Shown here piece by piece: positions 8,818 through 18,210 of a stretch of DNA of 64,000 nucleotides. The position numbers and the translations under genes were made by a program. The DNA lies in NCBI RefSeq assembly GCF_002951835.1, contig NZ_CP019448.1, positions 868,001-932,000 on the forward strand, in the 5' to 3' direction. Under the pieces are notes generated by a model that was given only the letters and a program-made list of their open reading frames with translations, did no database searches and was not told the origin of the DNA. The stretch is from Simonsiella muelleri ATCC 29453. Lineage in GTDB: Bacteria; Pseudomonadota; Gammaproteobacteria; Burkholderiales; Neisseriaceae. Numbering within the stretch: the stretch's first letter is position 1; each line of letters begins with the position of its first letter.

Positions 8818-8910
8818 ATTATAGTCATTTAAAATGAAAAATACGGCTGCGTTAGATGTAGAGGACAGTTGCGGCTGTCGTGTCCAATTTTTATTTTAAA
8901 TGACTATAAT
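8818..8910. mobile_element. Small inverted-repeat element (family C)
   Basis: A 93-base element. Both ends read ATTATAGTCATTTAAAAT inward, and the match extends to about 25 bases with two differences. It contains no coding sequence. Related stretches occur at 20130-20205, in 38300-38425 and at 39601-39660. It separates mtrR from glnE and could fold into a long hairpin in either transcript. An uptake sequence follows at 8939-8953. Confidence 0.65.
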
Positions 8911-8986
8911 TTTATCTAATGATGGTTGCGTGTTTTTTCAGGCAGCCTGAAAGATGATTTGCTCCTAAAATTTATGGAATCTTGCT

Positions 8987-11677
8987 ATGTCGCATTCAAT
9001 TTTACAATCCGTTCTGCCTTATTCGCCGTGGTTGGCGCGTCAATTAGACAATCAGCGTTTGAATTTGGATTTACTCTCTGATTGGTTCACGCGTCCCATC
9101 ACGCCATCTGATTACCAACAATTCACCGATTGGCAAAATTTACAACTAAATGAAAATGAAGAAGAATTAGCCAAGCAATTGCGAATTTTACGCCGCCATG
9201 TGTTGGCGCAAATCATGACGCGTGATATGGCGCGTTTGTCGGATTTAGCTGAAGTAACACGCACGATTACTGAATTTGCGGATTTTGCGGTTAATACGGC
9301 ACTTTCGTTTAGTTATCAATATTATACAGATATGTACGGCACACCCATCGGGCATTATACCCAGCAACCACAGTTTTTAAGCGTGGTTGCCATGGGTAAA
9401 GCAGGCGGTTTTGAATTGAATGTATCGTCTGATATTGACTTGATTTTCATCTACCCCGAGAAAGGTTCAACCAATGGCAAACGCGAACGCACCAATCAAG
9501 AATTTTTTACCAAAGTTGGACAAAAAGTCATTGCATTGCTTGATGAAATCACAGCAGATGGACAAGTTTTTCGTGTGGATATGCGTCTTCGTCCCGATGG
9601 CGACAGCGGTGCGTTAGTGTGCAGTGAAACGGCGCTGGAGCAATATTTGGTTACGCAAGGACGTGAATGGGAGCGTTATGCGTGGTGTAAGGGGCGTGTG
9701 GTTACGCCGTATCCGAATGATATTCAGGCGATTGTGCGTCCATTTGTTTTTCGTAAATATTTGGATTATAACGCTTATCAAGCCATGCGTGATTTGCATC
9801 GCCAAATCCGTCAAGAAGTGCAAAAACGTGGTATGACCGAAAATGTAAAACTGGGTGCGGGCGGTATTCGTGAAGTGGAATTTATCGCCCAAATTTTCCA
9901 AATGATACGCGGTGGACAAAATCGCACCCTGCAATTAAAAGGCACGCAAGAAACGCTGCATAAATTAGCAGAATTGACCATTTTGCCTTATGAAGTTGTA
10001 GATAAGTTATTGAGTGCTTATGTATTTTTACGAGATGTAGAACATCGTTTGCAATATTGGGACGACCAACAAACCCAAATGCTGCCTGAAAACGAATCGC
10101 AACAAAATTTATTGGCACAAAGTATGGGGTTTGCGGATTGGCAAGCGTTTTCAGGCTGCCTGAATGAACACAGAACTTTTGTTAATCAAGTATTTAATGA
10201 TGTGTTGGGTGCGGAATCCGCCAATGATGAATCACATGAATTGGCGGATATTTGGCATAATTTGCCTGATGATTCAAACATGGTGATGCAAAAATTAGCG
10301 GATTTGGGTTTTCAGGCTGCACACGAATTGACGGAAAAATTAATTCAATTGAAACAAAGTAATAAGTATCGCCAACTCTCTACGCAAGCGCAACATCGTT
10401 TGGATAATTTGATTCCGCGTGTGGTGGAAGTGGCGGCGGCTGGTGAAAATATAGATGCTACTTTGTTGAGATTGCTGGGATTTTTGGAATCTGTCAGCCG
10501 CCGTTCTTCGTATTTGGCATTTTTGCAGCAGCATTCTGCGCCATTGAAAAAAGTGGCGGATTTAATGTCGCAAAGTGCTTGGCTGGCAGAATATTTGCGT
10601 TTGCACCCGATTTTGCTTGATGAGTTGTTGGCAGTGCAATTGATGCAACCAATTGATTGGGAACAAGTTTCACGGGAACTTTCAGGCAGCTTGAATGCGT
10701 GTGGCGATGATACCGAAGAAAAAATGGACGTGTTGCGTCATTTTCAGCATGCGCAGATTTTTCATTTAACGGTACAAGACTTGGCGGGTATGTGGACGGT
10801 GGAAGCGTTGAGTGATGAGTTATCGCATTTGGCGGACGCAGTTTTGATGCACACTTTACAACATGCGTGGCAGAATGTGCCAAAACGCCATTTGGATTCA
10901 CCAAAATTTGCGATTATTGCTTACGGTAAATTGGGTGGGAAAGAATTGGGCTACGCATCGGATTTGGATTTGGTGTATTTATATGACGATGATTTTTCAG
11001 AAGCAGTTGATATTTATTCAAAATTATCGCGCCGTTTGACCACGTGGTTATCGGGCAGCACGGGTGCTGGTATGTTGTATGATGTGGATTTACGGTTGCG
11101 TCCGAATGGTGATGCGGGTTTTTTGGCGCACAGTGTGGCGGCATTTGAAAAATACCAGCATGAACAAGCGTGGACGTGGGAACATCAAGCTTTGACGCGT
11201 GCCAGATTCATTTGTGGCGACACACAAATTGGCGCAAAATTTGAAAATATTCGCCGCGAAATTCTAACACAGAATCGTGATAAATCAAAATTAAAACAAG
11301 AGATTATTGGTATGCGTGAAAAAATGTTTGCCACGCATCCTCCTGTTGATGATAACGTTAAATATGCGCGTGGTGGTGTGGTAGACGTGGAATTTATTGT
11401 GCAATATTTGGTGTTATCGCAAAGCCAATATGAACCCAAATTATTAGAAAATTATGGCAATATTGCGTTGCTGAAAATAGCGGCTGAATGTGGCTTGATT
11501 GATAAAAATTTAGCAGAAAATTGTGCAACCGCATATCGTCATTATCGCCAAATTCAACACAACAAAAATTTGCGTGATTGGAAACGTGCTGAAGTGAATG
11601 AAGAATTATTGCAATATTATGATTATGTTAGAAAATTATGGGAGCAAGTTTTTGATGAAAGCGTGAAATTTGCTTAA
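8987..11677 (+). CDS. glnE: Bifunctional glutamine synthetase adenylyltransferase/adenylyl-removing enzyme
   Basis: Adds AMP to glutamine synthetase and removes it, in response to PII protein and glutamine, setting ammonia assimilation. It has 896 residues, a little short of the usual 940-950. Two nucleotidyltransferase domains are visible: the N-terminal one around GGFELNVSSDIDLIFIY with VDMRLRPDGDSG, and the C-terminal one around GGKELGYASDLDLVYLY with VDLRLRPNGDAG. Both keep the paired aspartates needed for catalysis. The gene stands alone and ends in a terminator built from two opposed uptake sequences. Confidence 0.96.
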   Translation: MSHSILQSVLPYSPWLARQLDNQRLNLDLLSDWFTRPITPSDYQQFTDWQNLQLNENEEELAKQLRILRRHVLAQIMTRDMARLSDLAEVTRTITEFADFAVNTALSFSYQYYTDMYGTPIGHYTQQPQFLSVVAMGKAGGFELNVSSDIDLIFIYPEKGSTNGKRERTNQEFFTKVGQKVIALLDEITADGQVFRVDMRLRPDGDSGALVCSETALEQYLVTQGREWERYAWCKGRVVTPYPNDIQAIVRPFVFRKYLDYNAYQAMRDLHRQIRQEVQKRGMTENVKLGAGGIREVEFIAQIFQMIRGGQNRTLQLKGTQETLHKLAELTILPYEVVDKLLSAYVFLRDVEHRLQYWDDQQTQMLPENESQQNLLAQSMGFADWQAFSGCLNEHRTFVNQVFNDVLGAESANDESHELADIWHNLPDDSNMVMQKLADLGFQAAHELTEKLIQLKQSNKYRQLSTQAQHRLDNLIPRVVEVAAAGENIDATLLRLLGFLESVSRRSSYLAFLQQHSAPLKKVADLMSQSAWLAEYLRLHPILLDELLAVQLMQPIDWEQVSRELSGSLNACGDDTEEKMDVLRHFQHAQIFHLTVQDLAGMWTVEALSDELSHLADAVLMHTLQHAWQNVPKRHLDSPKFAIIAYGKLGGKELGYASDLDLVYLYDDDFSEAVDIYSKLSRRLTTWLSGSTGAGMLYDVDLRLRPNGDAGFLAHSVAAFEKYQHEQAWTWEHQALTRARFICGDTQIGAKFENIRREILTQNRDKSKLKQEIIGMREKMFATHPPVDDNVKYARGGVVDVEFIVQYLVLSQSQYEPKLLENYGNIALLKIAAECGLIDKNLAENCATAYRHYRQIQHNKNLRDWKRAEVNEELLQYYDYVRKLWEQVFDESVKFA

Positions 11678-11690
11678 TTTTTGAAAAATT

Positions 11691-11733
11691 AAGGCTGCCT
11701 GAAACAGATTTCTCCACTTCAGGCAGCTTTTTT
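11691..11733 (+). terminator. Terminator formed by inverted uptake sequences after glnE
   Basis: AAGGCTGCCTGAA (11691-11703) and TTCAGGCAGCTT (from 11719) pair as a stem and are followed by six T bases. It lies between the convergent glnE and infB genes. Paired uptake words acting as terminators are well known in Neisseriaceae. Confidence 0.8.
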
Positions 11734-11758
11734 GTATTACAACTTTTTTGTATTACAA
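11727..11758. repeat. 16-base tandem duplication at the infB stop codon
   Basis: CTTTTTTGTATTACAA occurs twice in tandem (11727-11742 and 11743-11758). The second copy contains the infB stop codon. The first duplicates it downstream and supplies the T-run of the glnE terminator. The duplication does not alter either protein. Confidence 0.8.
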
Positions 11759-14605
11759 CGTACGTGCTACTTCTACTACGTCATAGCATTCCAACTGGTC
11801 GCCTTCCATGATTTCGTTGAAGTTTTTAATCATCAAACCACACTCAAAGCCCATGCGAACTTCTTTGACATCGTCTTTAAAGCGTTTCAATGATGACAAT
11901 TCGCTTGTGTGAATCACGACATTGTTGCGAATCACGCGGACTTTACTGTCGCGTTTCACGAAGCCGTCTGTTACCATGCAACCCGCAATATTGCCGACTT
12001 TAGATACCGTAATCACTTGACGAATTTCCACCGTACCTGTGATTTGTTCTTTCTCTTCTGGCGACAACATACCGCTCATGGCAGCTTTAACATCATCAAT
12101 TGCATCGTAAATGATGTTGTAGTAGCGGATTTCTACGCTTTCGTTTTCTGCCAATTTACGTGCTGCACCATCTGCGCGAACGTTAAAGCCAATAATCAAT
12201 GCGCCAGAGGCAATCGCCAAGTTAACATCGCTTTCGGAAATGCCGCCTACGCCGCTATGCAAGACTTGTACACGTACTTCGTCGGTAGACAATTTTTGCA
12301 GGCTGCCTGCCAATGCTTCGTATGAACCTTGTACGTCTGCTTTAATGATAACCGACAGATTTTGTGCTTGGTTGTCGCCCATGTTGTTGAACATATTTTC
12401 CAATTTGGCTGCTTGTTGTTTTGCCAAACGCACGTCGCGGAATTTGCCTTGACGGAACAAAGCCACTTCACGTGCTTTTTTCTCATCTGCCAAGACCAAA
12501 GCATCTTCGCCTGCATTGGGTACGTCTGACAAACCCAAAATTTCCACAGGAATAGATGGACCTGCTTCGTTAATGGGTTTACCGTTTTCGTCCATCATGG
12601 CACGAACTTTACCAAATGCCGTGCCAGCCAACAGCATATCGCCTTTGCGTAATGTACCGCTTTGAACCAACAAGGTTGCCACCGCACCACGACCTTTGTC
12701 CAAACGCGCTTCCACAATCAAGCCTTTAGCGGGCGCATCAACAGGCGCAGTCAATTCCAATACTTCGGCTTCCAGCAACACAGCTTCCAATAATTTGTCA
12801 ATATTGATGCCTTGTTTTGCAGAGACATCAACAAATTGTACATCGCCACCCCATTCATCACACACAACTTCGTGTTGAGTTAATTCTTGACGAATACGCT
12901 CGGGATTGGCTGCTTCTTTATCAATTTTGTTTACAGCAACCACCATTGGTACGCCTGCTGCTTTTGCGTGAGCAATGGCTTCTACGGTTTGTGGCATCAC
13001 GCCATCATCGGCGGCTACAACCAAAATCACAATATCAGTCGCTTGCGCACCACGCGCACGCATGGCAGTAAAGGCTTCGTGTCCTGGTGTATCCAAGAAC
13101 GTAACCACGCCTTTGGGTGTTTCAACGTGATACGCGCCAATGTGTTGTGTGATACCGCCTGCTTCGCCTGCCACGACTTTGGTACGGCGAATGTAGTCCA
13201 ACAGTGATGTTTTACCGTGGTCAACGTGTCCCATCACGGTAACCACAGGAGGACGTGGTAAGGCTTCGGCAGCAATGGTAGCTTCTTCATTTAAGAATGC
13301 GTCTGGGTCATCAATTGCGGCAGGTTTACCGATGTGCCCCATTTCTTCCACCACAAGTAGTGCAGTGTCTTGGTCAAGCGACTGGTTGATGGTTACCATC
13401 ATGCCCATTTTCATTAATGCTTTCACAACTTCAACGCCTTTGACTGCCATTTTGTGCGCCAAATCCGCAACGGTAATGGTTTCAGGCACCAAAACCTCAT
13501 GAACAACGGGTTCGGTTGGTGCTTGGAAGCCGTGTTGATTGGGTTCTAATTTCAGTTTTTTGCCTTTTTTACCACCGCCGCGTACGCGTTCATCGTCGCC
13601 ACCGCGCGAATGGTCACGCCCACCTTTGGCATTTTTGCCACCTTTACCGCGAGGTGTATCGTTATCACGATTGTGGCGGCGGTCTTCTTTTTTACGGCTG
13701 CCACTAGATGGATTATCGGATTCTGACTCTTTCAGGCTGCCTGAAGATTTTGGTTTATCGGTTTTGGTTTTGATATTTTTATCAGATTTATCTGTTTTAT
13801 TGGATTTCTGATTTTTTGTTTCATCGTCTTTTTTGGCGCGTTTTTCTTCGCTGGGTTTAGCGGTGCGTTGAGCATCTTTTTTGGCTTGTGCAGCGGTTTT
13901 AGCATCTTCAATGGCTTGCAATTTGGCTGCTTCACGACGTGCTTGACGTTCGGCGCGTTCTTCTTTTTCACGCTGCAATTTTTCTTGATATTCACGACGA
14001 CGGCGATCTTGTTCTTCTTCCTGAGCACGACGAGCGGCTTCCTCCGCATTGACAACTTCAACAGGCGTAGGCAACGGTTCAGGTTCTTTTTCTTTTTGAC
14101 GATTTTTACCGCCGCGTTTGCGTTTACTTTTTTCTTTCGATTCGCCTTCTGGTTTGTTTGATTTTTCAGATTGGTGAGATTTATCTGATTTTTTCTCGGA
14201 TTTTTCCGTTTCAATAGAAGATGAATTGGGTGTATTTTCCGTTTTCAGGCTGTCTGAAACGGTTTTTTTGTCGGGTTGGGTGTTGGATTCTGGTGTTGAT
14301 TTCACATCAGATGATTCTGATTTTTCAGATTTTTTACCCGAACGCGCAGCTTTCAGACGTGCAGCTTCAGCCAAAGCGATGGCACGTTTGGCTTCACGTT
14401 CGGCGTTTTCATCAACAACAGAAGAAGCTTCTGCTGCATTAAGGCTGCTTGAAACAGGTGTTTCAGCTGATGCGGTTACTTCGGCTTTTTCGGCTTTCAG
14501 TTTTTCTAGCATTTCTTCTTTATTATTAGGTACTTCAACGTGGCGGCGTTTTTTACGCTCCACAATAGTGGTGTTGGGTTTATGATTGCGTGCATTATTA
14601 CTCAT
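11753..14605 (-). CDS. infB: Translation initiation factor IF-2
   Basis: GTPase that delivers initiator fMet-tRNA to the ribosome. It has 950 residues. The order is a short basic start, a long charged Lys/Glu-rich linker to about residue 330, an IF2_N module (VLVPETITVADLAHKMAVKG), the G domain with GHVDHGKTSL, DTPGHEAF and NKIDK, and the C-terminal domains. The extra IF2_N module found at the very N-terminus of Neisseria IF-2 is absent, and nusA ends only 9 bases upstream, so no longer start is possible. The start has a good AAGGAG site. Third gene of rimP-nusA-infB. Confidence 0.97.
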   Translation of the reverse strand: MSNNARNHKPNTTIVERKKRRHVEVPNNKEEMLEKLKAEKAEVTASAETPVSSSLNAAEASSVVDENAEREAKRAIALAEAARLKAARSGKKSEKSESSDVKSTPESNTQPDKKTVSDSLKTENTPNSSSIETEKSEKKSDKSHQSEKSNKPEGESKEKSKRKRGGKNRQKEKEPEPLPTPVEVVNAEEAARRAQEEEQDRRRREYQEKLQREKEERAERQARREAAKLQAIEDAKTAAQAKKDAQRTAKPSEEKRAKKDDETKNQKSNKTDKSDKNIKTKTDKPKSSGSLKESESDNPSSGSRKKEDRRHNRDNDTPRGKGGKNAKGGRDHSRGGDDERVRGGGKKGKKLKLEPNQHGFQAPTEPVVHEVLVPETITVADLAHKMAVKGVEVVKALMKMGMMVTINQSLDQDTALLVVEEMGHIGKPAAIDDPDAFLNEEATIAAEALPRPPVVTVMGHVDHGKTSLLDYIRRTKVVAGEAGGITQHIGAYHVETPKGVVTFLDTPGHEAFTAMRARGAQATDIVILVVAADDGVMPQTVEAIAHAKAAGVPMVVAVNKIDKEAANPERIRQELTQHEVVCDEWGGDVQFVDVSAKQGINIDKLLEAVLLEAEVLELTAPVDAPAKGLIVEARLDKGRGAVATLLVQSGTLRKGDMLLAGTAFGKVRAMMDENGKPINEAGPSIPVEILGLSDVPNAGEDALVLADEKKAREVALFRQGKFRDVRLAKQQAAKLENMFNNMGDNQAQNLSVIIKADVQGSYEALAGSLQKLSTDEVRVQVLHSGVGGISESDVNLAIASGALIIGFNVRADGAARKLAENESVEIRYYNIIYDAIDDVKAAMSGMLSPEEKEQITGTVEIRQVITVSKVGNIAGCMVTDGFVKRDSKVRVIRNNVVIHTSELSSLKRFKDDVKEVRMGFECGLMIKNFNEIMEGDQLECYDVVEVARTL

Positions 14606-14614
14606 GGTGTCTCC

Positions 14615-16117
14615 TTACGCATTTGTTTCATCGGCAAACCAATGGGCGCGTGCTGCCATAATTACTTTTTCGGCTTCATCTTTGCTTACTCCAGTAATTT
14701 CAATTAGTTCATCAAGCGACAGTTCAGCTAAATCATCGCGATGAGTAATATTGGCTTCCGCCAAATCACGCAACATATCTTCGTCCATACCGTCCAAATT
14801 TTTCAAATCTTGGTCAATTTGATTTAATTTTTCTTCTGCTTCCAAAGCGGCTTTAAGTACAGCATCACGCGCTTTAGTGCGAATATCGTCCACGTCATCA
14901 GCAGACAAATCTTCAATTTCTTGCAATTCATCAATCGCCACATAAGCAACTTCTTCAATGCTGGTAAAGCCTTCCTGTACCAAAATATTGGCGATGTCTT
15001 CGCTTAGATTCATTTGCGACATGAAAATTTCACGAATAGCGGCATCTTCGGCGGCATTGCGTTCTTCGGCTTCTTTTACGGTCATGATATTCAGTTGCCA
15101 GCCAGTCAAATCAGCTGCCAAACGCACATTTTGACCACCACGCCCAATTGCCAACGCCAATTGGTCTTCTTCCACAATCACATCGCAAGCGTGTTTTTCC
15201 TCGTCAATAATGATGCGTCCGACATTAGCAGGGGAAAGCGCATTAATGATGAAATCGCCCGCATCGTCTGACCATAACACCACATCAATGCGTTCACCGC
15301 CGATTTCATTGGATACGGCATTGACACGCGAACCGCGTACACCAATACAAGTGCCTTGTGGGTCAATGCGTTGGTCATTGGATTTCACGGCGATTTTGGC
15401 GCGTTGACCAGGGTCGCGCGATACCTCGCGGATTTCCAGCAAACCATCAGCAATTTCAGGGACTTCTTGTTCAAATAATTTGCGTAAAAATTCGCCTGAA
15501 GAGCGGCTTAACATGACTTGTTTGCGTCCGCCATTGAGTTCTTCTACTTTCCAAAATAAAGCACGGATTTTGTCGCCACTGCGATAATTCTCACGAGGCA
15601 ATGCTTGCTCACGCGGAATCAGTGCGTCTAATTTGGGGGCAATTTCCACCACGATGCCATGGCGTTCCACGCGTTTGACTGTGCCAACCACGATGTCTTC
15701 GCGTGTTGCTAAAAATGCGTTTAAAATTTGTTCACGTTCGGCATCACGGATTTTTTGTAAAATGATTTGTTTGGCAGTTTGTGCGGCTTGGCGACCAAAA
15801 GCTTCATTGGGAATATCTTCTTCGTAATAATCACCGACTTGAATATCAATACCAGGGATTTCCTCTTGAATTTGTTCAATGGTTTTTTCTAATTCGGGAT
15901 AAGTGTAATCTAAGTCTTCTACAATTAGCCACTTACGCACGGTTCGGTATTCGCCTGTGTCGCGATGAATTCGCACTTCCAAATCCATGTGTTCGCGGTC
16001 GGCTTTTTTCTTGGCGGCAATACCCAATGCGGTTTCCAAGGCTTCAAATACCACATTAGGTTCAACATTTTTTTCGCTGGCAAGTGCTTCTGCCAAAGCT
16101 AAAATTTCGCGGCTCAT
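14615..16117 (-). CDS. nusA: Transcription termination/antitermination protein NusA
   Basis: RNA-polymerase-binding factor controlling pausing, termination and antitermination. It has 500 residues. The order is the N-terminal polymerase-binding domain, S1 domain (about 135-200, VVGTVKRVERHGIVVEI), two KH domains (GTCIGVRGSRVNAVSNEIGGERIDVV and LAIGRGGQNVRLAADLTGW), and two C-terminal helix-hairpin-helix acidic repeats. It lies between rimP (89-base gap containing an uptake sequence) and infB (9-base gap), the standard proteobacterial order. Confidence 0.97.
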   Translation of the reverse strand: MSREILALAEALASEKNVEPNVVFEALETALGIAAKKKADREHMDLEVRIHRDTGEYRTVRKWLIVEDLDYTYPELEKTIEQIQEEIPGIDIQVGDYYEEDIPNEAFGRQAAQTAKQIILQKIRDAEREQILNAFLATREDIVVGTVKRVERHGIVVEIAPKLDALIPREQALPRENYRSGDKIRALFWKVEELNGGRKQVMLSRSSGEFLRKLFEQEVPEIADGLLEIREVSRDPGQRAKIAVKSNDQRIDPQGTCIGVRGSRVNAVSNEIGGERIDVVLWSDDAGDFIINALSPANVGRIIIDEEKHACDVIVEEDQLALAIGRGGQNVRLAADLTGWQLNIMTVKEAEERNAAEDAAIREIFMSQMNLSEDIANILVQEGFTSIEEVAYVAIDELQEIEDLSADDVDDIRTKARDAVLKAALEAEEKLNQIDQDLKNLDGMDEDMLRDLAEANITHRDDLAELSLDELIEITGVSKDEAEKVIMAARAHWFADETNA

Positions 16118-16206
16118 TCAGCAACGCTCCTAACTAAAATAATAGAAAAATGGATTTTCAGGCTGCCTGAAAAAATAGCATTTATTTTTAGGTAACCTGA
16201 ATAAAT

Positions 16207-16644
16207 TTAGAATTTAAACTCGGGTTTAATGCGTGCTTTATCCACATTAGATAGTTCAATTTGTACGGCTTTGCCATCAAATGCCAATGTAATGATTTGG
16301 GTATTTTCGTCAAACGCATCAATTTTGCCGATGAAATTTTTTTGTCCATCAATGGGTAAACGTGTTTTGATTTTTACGAGGCTGCCTGAAAAGCGTACAA
16401 AATCACTGGCTTTTTTTAATGGACGGTCTAAGCCTGGGCTGGAGATTTCCAAATTTTTGTAATCCACATTTTCTACCATGAATACGCGACTTAAGTGATT
16501 GCTGACATTGGCACAATCTTCTACGGTAATACCGCCTTCTGTATCAATAAATACACGTAAAGTGCCTTGTGCGGTTAATTCAAAGTCAACCAATTCATAA
16601 CCCAAGCCAGGTAGAGTAGTGTCTAAAATAGTTTGTATATCCAT
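16207..16644 (-). CDS. rimP: Ribosome maturation factor RimP
   Basis: Helps assemble the 30S ribosomal subunit. It has 145 residues, a typical length. The N-terminal alpha/beta domain carries LGYELVDFEL and VFIDTEGGITVEDCANVSNHLSRVF. SSPGLDRPLKKASDFVRFSG precedes the C-terminal Sm-like domain. Uptake sequence bases inside the gene encode the FSGSL segment. First gene of the rimP-nusA-infB operon. Confidence 0.96.
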   Translation of the reverse strand: MDIQTILDTTLPGLGYELVDFELTAQGTLRVFIDTEGGITVEDCANVSNHLSRVFMVENVDYKNLEISSPGLDRPLKKASDFVRFSGSLVKIKTRLPIDGQKNFIGKIDAFDENTQIITLAFDGKAVQIELSNVDKARIKPEFKF

Positions 16645-16680
16645 GTTTTAATTTGATTTCTACAGAGTATAAAAAAACAA

Positions 16681-16704
16681 AAAATGACCACTTGGGTCAT
16701 TTTT
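16681..16704. terminator. Short hairpin upstream of rimP, probably a bidirectional terminator
   Basis: AAAATGACC and GGTCATTTT pair over a 5-base loop, with A-rich and T-rich flanks. It lies about 40 bases upstream of the rimP start, so it either ends transcripts entering from outside or acts in the rimP leader. Confidence 0.5.
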
Positions 16705-17071
16705 CGTTGGGTATTGAAAAATTTTGCTGATTATACGCGTTTAAATTTGAAATGAAAAGAGATTTGTATGGCATTGGTGCGAGATGAAAAGATTACAAGT
16801 TATCTAAATCGATTGTATATCGATTGTATTATGTTGGTCAGGATTGATGAGATAATTGTTAATTTTATGTAAACCATATTGCCTACAAAAGTCCAAAATT
16901 GTATTTCAGGTTGCCTGAAATACAAAAAAACCACAAAAAAATGATTTAAGAATATTTACTTAAATTAATAATCCAGTAAATTTTTTTAATAATATCATTA
17001 ATCTTGTCAAATAATTAATTTTCTTTAACATAAGATAACAGTAAACAACAAAAACCACACAAGACTTCCGC
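16705..17071. other. AT-rich gene-free stretch between rimP and the NlpC gene
   Basis: I see no convincing gene here. It contains a perfect 11-base tandem repeat, ATCGATTGTAT twice (16808-16829), and an uptake-like word with one mismatch near 16904. It probably holds the promoters of the divergent rimP and NlpC genes. Confidence 0.5.
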
Positions 17072-17175
17072 TATAATCCCCCTAACTTTAATCAACCCCA
17101 AAGTCTTATGCGCTGCTAGCGGTTCTTAATCTCTCTCTAAGTAGCTGTAACAGACGCGAAGAGACTCAATTTTTT
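17072..17175 (+). promoter_or_regulatory. Promoter -10 box and possibly structured leader of the NlpC/P60 gene
   Basis: TATAAT at 17072-17077 is a good -10 box with no convincing -35 box. The leader contains a hairpin CGCT-GCT-AGCG (17111-17121). A larger stem pairs TCTCT near 17132 with AGAGA near 17160, enclosing CTG-TAA-CAG. The AGAGA arm is the only purine-rich sequence close to the ATG, so the stem could hide the ribosome site. I do not recognise a known riboswitch class. Confidence 0.4.
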
Positions 17176-17895
17176 ATGGATTCTTTGAAGAAAAACTTAA
17201 CCCAAACTGTTAAATTAGGTGTATTTGCGACATTGCTGTGCACGAGTGCTTTGGTACAAGCCGAACCAAATGATGCTTTGGAGCAATTGATTAAGCAACG
17301 CCAACAAGCTACACAGCCTGAAGGCAATGTTAAAATCAATTATAATTTCATTCAACGTAAAGCTGAAACAGCTGTACCTGCTCCCGAGCCTGTTGCTAAA
17401 GTAGATAAATCAAATACCAAAGTGATGACGGCTGCACAGGCATTGTCTATTTTCCGTCCACGCGCCAGTACAGCAGTGGTAAGCAATAGTCACGGTGATG
17501 CTGATTCATTGATTTCAAGTGCAATGGGTTTTATTGGCGTGGCGTACCGTTTCGGTGGTACAACACCGCGCGGCTTTGACTGTAGTGGTTTCATGCAATA
17601 TGTTTTCCGTAAAGCGTTTGCTGTCAACATTCCACGTACAGCCGCTGCACAGGCTAATTTCGGTTCAAAAGTAAGCCGTAGCAATTTGCAAGCTGGCGAT
17701 ATGGTCTTTTTCCGTACTTCTGGTCGTCGCATTTCTCACGTTGGTATGTATGTAGGCAACGATCGTTTTATTCATTCACCACGTACAGGCAAAAGCGTTG
17801 AAATTACCAGCTTATCCAGTAAGTATTGGAGCAGTAAATACGCTACTGCGCGTCGTGTAAAACGTCAAGGTGCGGATAATTTCATTAAAGGTTAA
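17176..17895 (+). CDS. Secreted NlpC/P60-family cell-wall hydrolase
   Basis: Predicted periplasmic peptidoglycan endopeptidase of the C40 cysteine peptidase family. It has 239 residues with a signal peptide cut after LVQA (about residue 29), then a low-complexity linker to about residue 108. The NlpC/P60 domain is at 112-230, with the catalytic Cys136 in DCSGF, His188 in SHVGMY and a third polar position at His200. The catalytic set is complete. The next gene starts 3 bases after the stop, so they are probably cotranscribed. Confidence 0.92.
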   Translation: MDSLKKNLTQTVKLGVFATLLCTSALVQAEPNDALEQLIKQRQQATQPEGNVKINYNFIQRKAETAVPAPEPVAKVDKSNTKVMTAAQALSIFRPRASTAVVSNSHGDADSLISSAMGFIGVAYRFGGTTPRGFDCSGFMQYVFRKAFAVNIPRTAAAQANFGSKVSRSNLQAGDMVFFRTSGRRISHVGMYVGNDRFIHSPRTGKSVEITSLSSKYWSSKYATARRVKRQGADNFIKG

Positions 17896-17898
17896 TTT

Positions 17899-18117
17899 AT
17901 GGCAATGCCTGCATTACCCATTTGGCATGGCGACGACGGCGAAATCGTGTCTTGTGCCGAAAAAGTGAAAGTCATGACGCAAAATATGAATGAGTTGTTT
18001 CAAACTGCGCAAGACGCATTTGAAGATGCGTTGTTAATGGGTTGTAGTGAACAACAAACTCGAGATTATTTGCTGAATTTGGTTCAGGGCGTGGATAATC
18101 CTTATCGTAACCGTTAA
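17899..18117 (+). CDS. Small conserved hypothetical protein (72 residues)
   Basis: Function unknown. It is soluble, acidic, without signal or membrane segment. It opens with ALPIWHGDDGEIVSC and has a helical middle (MNELFQTAQDAFEDALLMG). I recall similar short proteins in Neisseria and other betaproteobacteria, without a defined role. It starts 3 bases after the NlpC gene and ends before a strong terminator, so the pair forms a small operon. Confidence 0.75.
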   Translation: MAMPALPIWHGDDGEIVSCAEKVKVMTQNMNELFQTAQDAFEDALLMGCSEQQTRDYLLNLVQGVDNPYRNR

Positions 18118-18132
18118 TTTTTTTAATTAGTT

Positions 18133-18168
18133 CGCGACTGCTTGAATATTCAAGTAGTCGCGTTTTGT
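18133..18168 (+). terminator. Rho-independent terminator
   Basis: A long hairpin pairs CGCGACT-GCTTGAA with TTCAAG-TAGTCGCG (18133-18162), with one mismatch and a very short loop, followed by TTTTG. It ends the NlpC operon ahead of dnaQ. Confidence 0.82.
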
Positions 18169-18210
18169 TATATTTTTCAGGCTGCCTGAAAATTAAATTT
18201 TTATAAAATC

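Noticed and set aside
10494..10904. 136-codon minus-strand frame inside glnE
   Set aside because: Low-complexity translation antisense to a conserved enzyme; no independent support.
13868..14161. Open frame opposite the infB linker giving a Phe-rich peptide
   Set aside because: It is the complement of Lys/Glu-rich codons in infB, a composition artefact.
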